From the NCBI GenBank assembly GCA_015257125.1, contig JABZKU010000047.1, positions 1 through 9,700 on the forward strand: a stretch of DNA of 9,700 nt. Reading direction: 5' to 3'. The notes beneath the pieces are model-generated. The model was not told the origin of the DNA, made no database searches, and saw only the letters and a list, made by a program, of their open reading frames with translations. Shown here in pieces: positions 6,743-9,700 of this stretch. The position numbers and the translations under genes were made by a program. Position 1 is the first letter of the stretch. Each line of letters opens with the position of its first letter. This DNA comes from Prevotellaceae bacterium (GTDB lineage Bacteria > Bacteroidota > Bacteroidia > Bacteroidales > Bacteroidaceae).

Positions 6743-9490
6743 TCAGTGTTGCATGAACTTCACCCCGTTTTGGAGATAGATCCGACCGGAGATCGTCACC
6801 TTCACGCGGCGACCGCTCAAATCGTAGATTGGTGTTTCCTTTTGCGAGGGCGTCATCCATTGCAGTCCCGTCACCTTACCGATAAGGAATTGCAGGTTCG
6901 GTGCCGTCACAGTGGTGTTGGCCGTGAGATAGGGGCGGAAAGCGCGGACGTCGCGGCTTTCTTGGCGCACCATCATACCGTTGTCGAGTGTAAAGGCCAC
7001 TTGATCGTCGGCAAGTGCGGTGGGCATAGCCCCACCTGTGAGTAAATTCTCGGCAGGAGCCGCGGTCGTTGTCGAAGTCGGCGTGAGGGTGATCGCAGCA
7101 TTCGGCATACCGGCGAGGAGAACCGCCGTGCCTGCGGGAATAGTGTTTCCCTCGATCGGCGTCAATCCCACAAGTGCCTTCTCATCGTTGAATCCGTTCA
7201 CGGCATAGAGCTTGGCATCCTTCACTTCCATAGCCATGGGAGCGTAGATGGCCGCGTAGCCTTGTGCGTCGGTCGTGAGTGAAAGGATCTTCACGCGCTG
7301 CAGTTGCAAGTGCGCGGTGTCGTCGTCCTTCACGTCAGTCGGCGTTCCCTCCACTTGTCGGTCAGTGGCTTTCGCATGGAGGCGCAGCGTGGCGACGTTG
7401 TCTTCGCCGGTGGCCATCTGCACGGTGTATTTGTCGTGGGGTGCCGTACCGAATTTCACGGTCGTCGGCGCAGTTGTCGGCGCAGCCAGGCTCACGATGT
7501 TGTCATCGGCCTTGTGTTGCAACGTCCAGCCCGTGCCGAAGTTCACCAAGTGCGCGCCGTCAAAGTAGAAGACCGCGTTCTCGTTCGCGTCGGAGGTCAA
7601 GGTCAGTCGCATATCGTCGGCATTTTCAGCCTGCGCGCTGATACTCATTGTGCCGTCGTTGGTCTTCACTTGCAAGAAGTCGCCCGTCTTCGGCATATTC
7701 ACGCCGTAAAGACGACCTTCGGCCGCAGCGTGCAAGAGCATACGGTAGTCGCCCAAATTGGCGTGACCTGCTTTTGCTGCCTCCGCTTCCTTCTGGAGTT
7801 CGTGGTTGTAGCCGGCCGGCACACCGAAGTCGTCGCTTTCCGGCGCTGCGGGCAAGGCTTCAAATCGAGCCCGTGCGGCGGCAGTGAGATCGGCTTCGCT
7901 GATGCTTTGTGCCGAAGACACCTCCCAAAGGCTCTTGCTTCCCTTTCTTTTGGCGAATTTGCCCAACAGGAGTGCAACTTCCTCTCCTGTGGTTTTCTCC
8001 ACATTAAGGTAATTGTCCGTGCGCGAGCTCTCCACGGCACGAATACCTCCGTGGAAGTGGTCTTTCGTTGTCGTTTCGAAGGTGAAGTTCGTACCCACTG
8101 CACCGGTGGTCAGCGCATATTTGCCTGCTGTGGCCAAGGTGAGCGGACGCGCCGTGACCGCATGAACCAGCGCAAAGCGATTGTTCTTGGTATCGTAGTT
8201 CAAAATGAAAGCCTGTTCGGCACCTGGCTTGTCGAGATCCTGCGCCACCGGCTCGTATTTCGCGTTGAGTGTCAGGTAGTGTTGGCCGTAATTAGAGTTG
8301 TTGACCACAAACACCTTTTTCCCGTTGAGCGCGGCAATGGAATGGGGCGGTGTCTCATCGCCACCGGATCCACCGGGTTCTTCCGTCCCGCCGGTTCCAC
8401 CCGTTCCACCCGTTCCACCCGTTCCACCCGTTCCTCCTGAGCCGCCGGTTCCGCCGGATTCTCCGCTACCTCCGGTTCCGCCTGATCCACCCGTGTCTTC
8501 AGATCCACCGGGTTCACCTGAGCCACCCGAACCGAGTGTCCAGTCCGCAAACGAATAGTAGGATTCGATGCGCTTTTCGATCGCGTCGGGCAGGTTGTGG
8601 AAGAAGTTGATGCCCGTGAGTTCCTCGAGTTTTGCGATCGTCACGGCATGTTTCACCATGTCTTCTTTTTTACCGGCGCGGCCGTAGTCCTTGTTTTCCA
8701 GCCAAAAACCGATACTGCTGTATGTTCCGTTCTTGACTTTGAGCAGCGCCATGTAATTGTGGCGGGGCACCGGCACTTTTTTGCCTTCTACAGTCAGTAC
8801 CTCGACAAAATCATTCGGGTCGTTGATGGCTCCGCCTTTCGCAATATAGAGGGTGTCGGCAAAACTATTGTTGCGGCCGAGGTCTTGCACCAATCGTTCG
8901 AGCGCAACCCAGTATTTTTGGTTGAACTGTTTTACTTGCGGAGTCATGTTGCTCATGTAGAACGTTTGCTCGTTGGCTTCTTGCGAAAAAACGCGGTCGT
9001 GCGAAGCCACGAGATGCCCGCGATCGTAGACTTTTCCTGGATAAGTTTGGCCCGTGAGTCTTTCGGAGGGAGCAAGCAGCGGGTCGAAAGTGAATTTTCC
9101 GCTTCGCTTTACGCGGGTGGGACGCGTTTCCGTGTCGAATCTGAACGCCACCCAACGGGGATGATGCCAACGGGCATCATAGCTAATGGCGTAGTTGAGA
9201 ATCGAATCTTGCCCACTGCTCGCCGACCGTACGCGGTGCACGAGATAACGCTCATCGGCGTCGCCCTTGAGTTGAGGCATTTCAAGACGCCGAGCGGCCA
9301 GGCTGTCGGCTTCGCGGCGCGAGTTGTCACGACGTCGCGCCGTGGGCAGGGCTTGCGGCGTGGGTAGGCTGAAAGTGATGGTCGGGGTTAAACCCAATGT
9401 ATCGACGATTTGGGCTTGTGCGGACGGCGTACCGACCGAACCTGCCAAAGCACAAAGCAGTGGCGTGGAAAGTAGCGGATTGAACTTCAT
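6743..9490 (-). CDS. Secreted multi-domain DNA/RNA non-specific endonuclease with sorting-like C-terminus
   Basis: Predicted exported sugar-non-specific nuclease cutting DNA and RNA. The 915-residue product has a signal peptide ending AQA|Q (cleavage likely after Ala26). The NucA/NUC1 (beta-beta-alpha metal) domain covers about 76-316. It contains YDRGH (155-159, general base His159), MSNMTPQ (179-185), Asn190 and Glu198; the Asn-to-Glu spacing matches Asn119/Glu127 of Serratia nuclease, so it looks active. A Gly/Ser/Thr/Glu linker (about 320-377) contains tandem Gly-Gly-Thr. About 500 residues of mostly beta-type sequence follow, with weak internal similarity to Bacteroidales surface modules (SIAALNGKKVFVVNN near 384; YAAIYAPMAMEV near 745). 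The last 30 residues (IYDLSGRRV ... SGRIYLQNGVKFM) resemble a type IX secretion or Prevotella C-terminal tail. The family's nuclease domains usually stand alone at about 250-300 residues, so the size is unusual. The ATG at 9490 is fixed by the signal peptide. It is monocistronic and convergent with the glycogen operon. Confidence 0.88.
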   Translation of the reverse strand: MKFNPLLSTPLLCALAGSVGTPSAQAQIVDTLGLTPTITFSLPTPQALPTARRRDNSRREADSLAARRLEMPQLKGDADERYLVHRVRSASSGQDSILNYAISYDARWHHPRWVAFRFDTETRPTRVKRSGKFTFDPLLAPSERLTGQTYPGKVYDRGHLVASHDRVFSQEANEQTFYMSNMTPQVKQFNQKYWVALERLVQDLGRNNSFADTLYIAKGGAINDPNDFVEVLTVEGKKVPVPRHNYMALLKVKNGTYSSIGFWLENKDYGRAGKKEDMVKHAVTIAKLEELTGINFFHNLPDAIEKRIESYYSFADWTLGSGGSGEPGGSEDTGGSGGTGGSGESGGTGGSGGTGGTGGTGGTGGTGGTEEPGGSGGDETPPHSIAALNGKKVFVVNNSNYGQHYLTLNAKYEPVAQDLDKPGAEQAFILNYDTKNNRFALVHAVTARPLTLATAGKYALTTGAVGTNFTFETTTKDHFHGGIRAVESSRTDNYLNVEKTTGEEVALLLGKFAKRKGSKSLWEVSSAQSISEADLTAAARARFEALPAAPESDDFGVPAGYNHELQKEAEAAKAGHANLGDYRMLLHAAAEGRLYGVNMPKTGDFLQVKTNDGTMSISAQAENADDMRLTLTSDANENAVFYFDGAHLVNFGTGWTLQHKADDNIVSLAAPTTAPTTVKFGTAPHDKYTVQMATGEDNVATLRLHAKATDRQVEGTPTDVKDDDTAHLQLQRVKILSLTTDAQGYAAIYAPMAMEVKDAKLYAVNGFNDEKALVGLTPIEGNTIPAGTAVLLAGMPNAAITLTPTSTTTAAPAENLLTGGAMPTALADDQVAFTLDNGMMVRQESRDVRAFRPYLTANTTVTAPNLQFLIGKVTGLQWMTPSQKETPIYDLSGRRVKVTISGRIYLQNGVKFMQH
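8391..8435. repeat. 9-bp tandem repeat coding for Gly-Gly-Thr in the nuclease linker
   Basis: On the plus strand the unit CCCGTTCCA occurs exactly three times (8400-8426). It is flanked by one near-copy on each side, CCGGTTCCA (8391-8399) and CCCGTTCCT (8427-8435). The array sits in a wider degenerate region of related units (about 8360-8533) that encodes the glycine-rich linker. The unit is a multiple of three, so copy-number change alters linker length without breaking the frame. Confidence 0.85.
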
Positions 9491-9584
9491 TTCGCAGGAG
9501 TGAAAATTGGGCAGTTGCGAGTCGGTCGCCCTAAGTACAAAGACATGCCGACAAAAACTTGCGCCAGATCATAATATTGTCATG

Positions 9585-9592
9585 CAAATGTA
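9585..9592 (-). promoter_or_regulatory. Possible -7 box for the nuclease gene
   Basis: Read on the minus strand the sequence is TACATTTG, an exact TAnnTTTG match, about 95 bases upstream of the ATG. The nearest TTTG upstream (plus-strand 9618-9621) is 25 bases away instead of about 20, so the -33 element is poor. The rest of 9491-9700 is AT-rich in its middle (AATATGATATT at 9600-9610 is a small palindrome). It holds no gene that I can support. Confidence 0.35.
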
Positions 9593-9700
9593 GCGATTTA
9601 ATATGATATTTTATGCGCAAAGTGGTGCGAAATAATTTATCTTTTTTGGGAACGAACCTCAAAGATGGTAGATAGGAAAGCAAACGAACCGGCTCATCTC

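Noticed and set aside
8391..8435. Tandem repeat considered as a CRISPR-like array
   Set aside because: The units are contiguous 9-mers without spacers and are in frame within a coding gene.
8298..8558. Plus-strand frame coding for Pro-Pro-Val repeats, resembling a proline-rich structural protein
   Set aside because: It is only the complement of the glycine-rich linker repeat of the nuclease gene, with no promoter or signal peptide.
7304..9367. Plus-strand open frames of 378 and 256 codons opposite the nuclease gene
   Set aside because: They overlap a minus-strand gene with a signal peptide and a full nuclease active site, and their composition (Arg, Val, His-rich) is typical of antisense shadows.
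9651..9690. Direct repeat AACGAACC (9651-9658 and 9683-9690) near the window end
   Set aside because: Only eight bases, two copies and no associated element; chance occurrence is likely.

Overview
The window looks like a chromosomal housekeeping segment from a Bacteroidales bacterium, most likely Prevotellaceae-like. The reasons are: a eukaryote-type (GT3) glycogen synthase next to a DUF3417-type glucan phosphorylase; promoter boxes matching the Bacteroidetes TTG / TAnnTTTG consensus; no Shine-Dalgarno sequences before the start codons; and a long secreted protein ending in a Prevotella-style C-terminal sorting-like tail. Base composition is close to balanced. The genus is inferred from protein style, not from a search.

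Layout from left to right. (1) The 3' part of a tRNA-Gly(GCC), followed by a strong terminator. (2) A conserved Bacteroidales protein of unknown function (189-767, +). (3) A secreted M23 metallopeptidase with a C-terminal LysM-like segment (912-1817, +) behind a clear promoter. (4) A 381-base non-coding stretch with several hairpins, ending in a second clear promoter. (5) A two-gene glycogen operon: GT3 glycogen synthase (2199-3860) and, 26 bases later, GT35 alpha-glucan phosphorylase (3887-6523). (6) A convergent intergenic region with two terminators, the second one bidirectional. (7) On the minus strand, a 915-residue secreted DNA/RNA non-specific endonuclease with a glycine-rich repeat linker, a long beta-rich C-terminal region and a putative type IX sorting tail (6743-9490). 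(8) 210 bases of upstream DNA for that gene.

The glycogen genes form one functional unit: the synthase should extend alpha-1,4-glucan from a nucleotide sugar and the phosphorylase should release glucose-1-phosphate from it. The M23 peptidase and the nuclease are both exported and act on the cell wall and on extracellular nucleic acid, respectively. I see no mobile element, CRISPR array, phage gene or toxin cassette. The most distinctive items are the multi-domain nuclease with its repeat linker, a nearly identical extended -33 element in front of two unrelated genes, and the structured intergenic region at 1900-2143.
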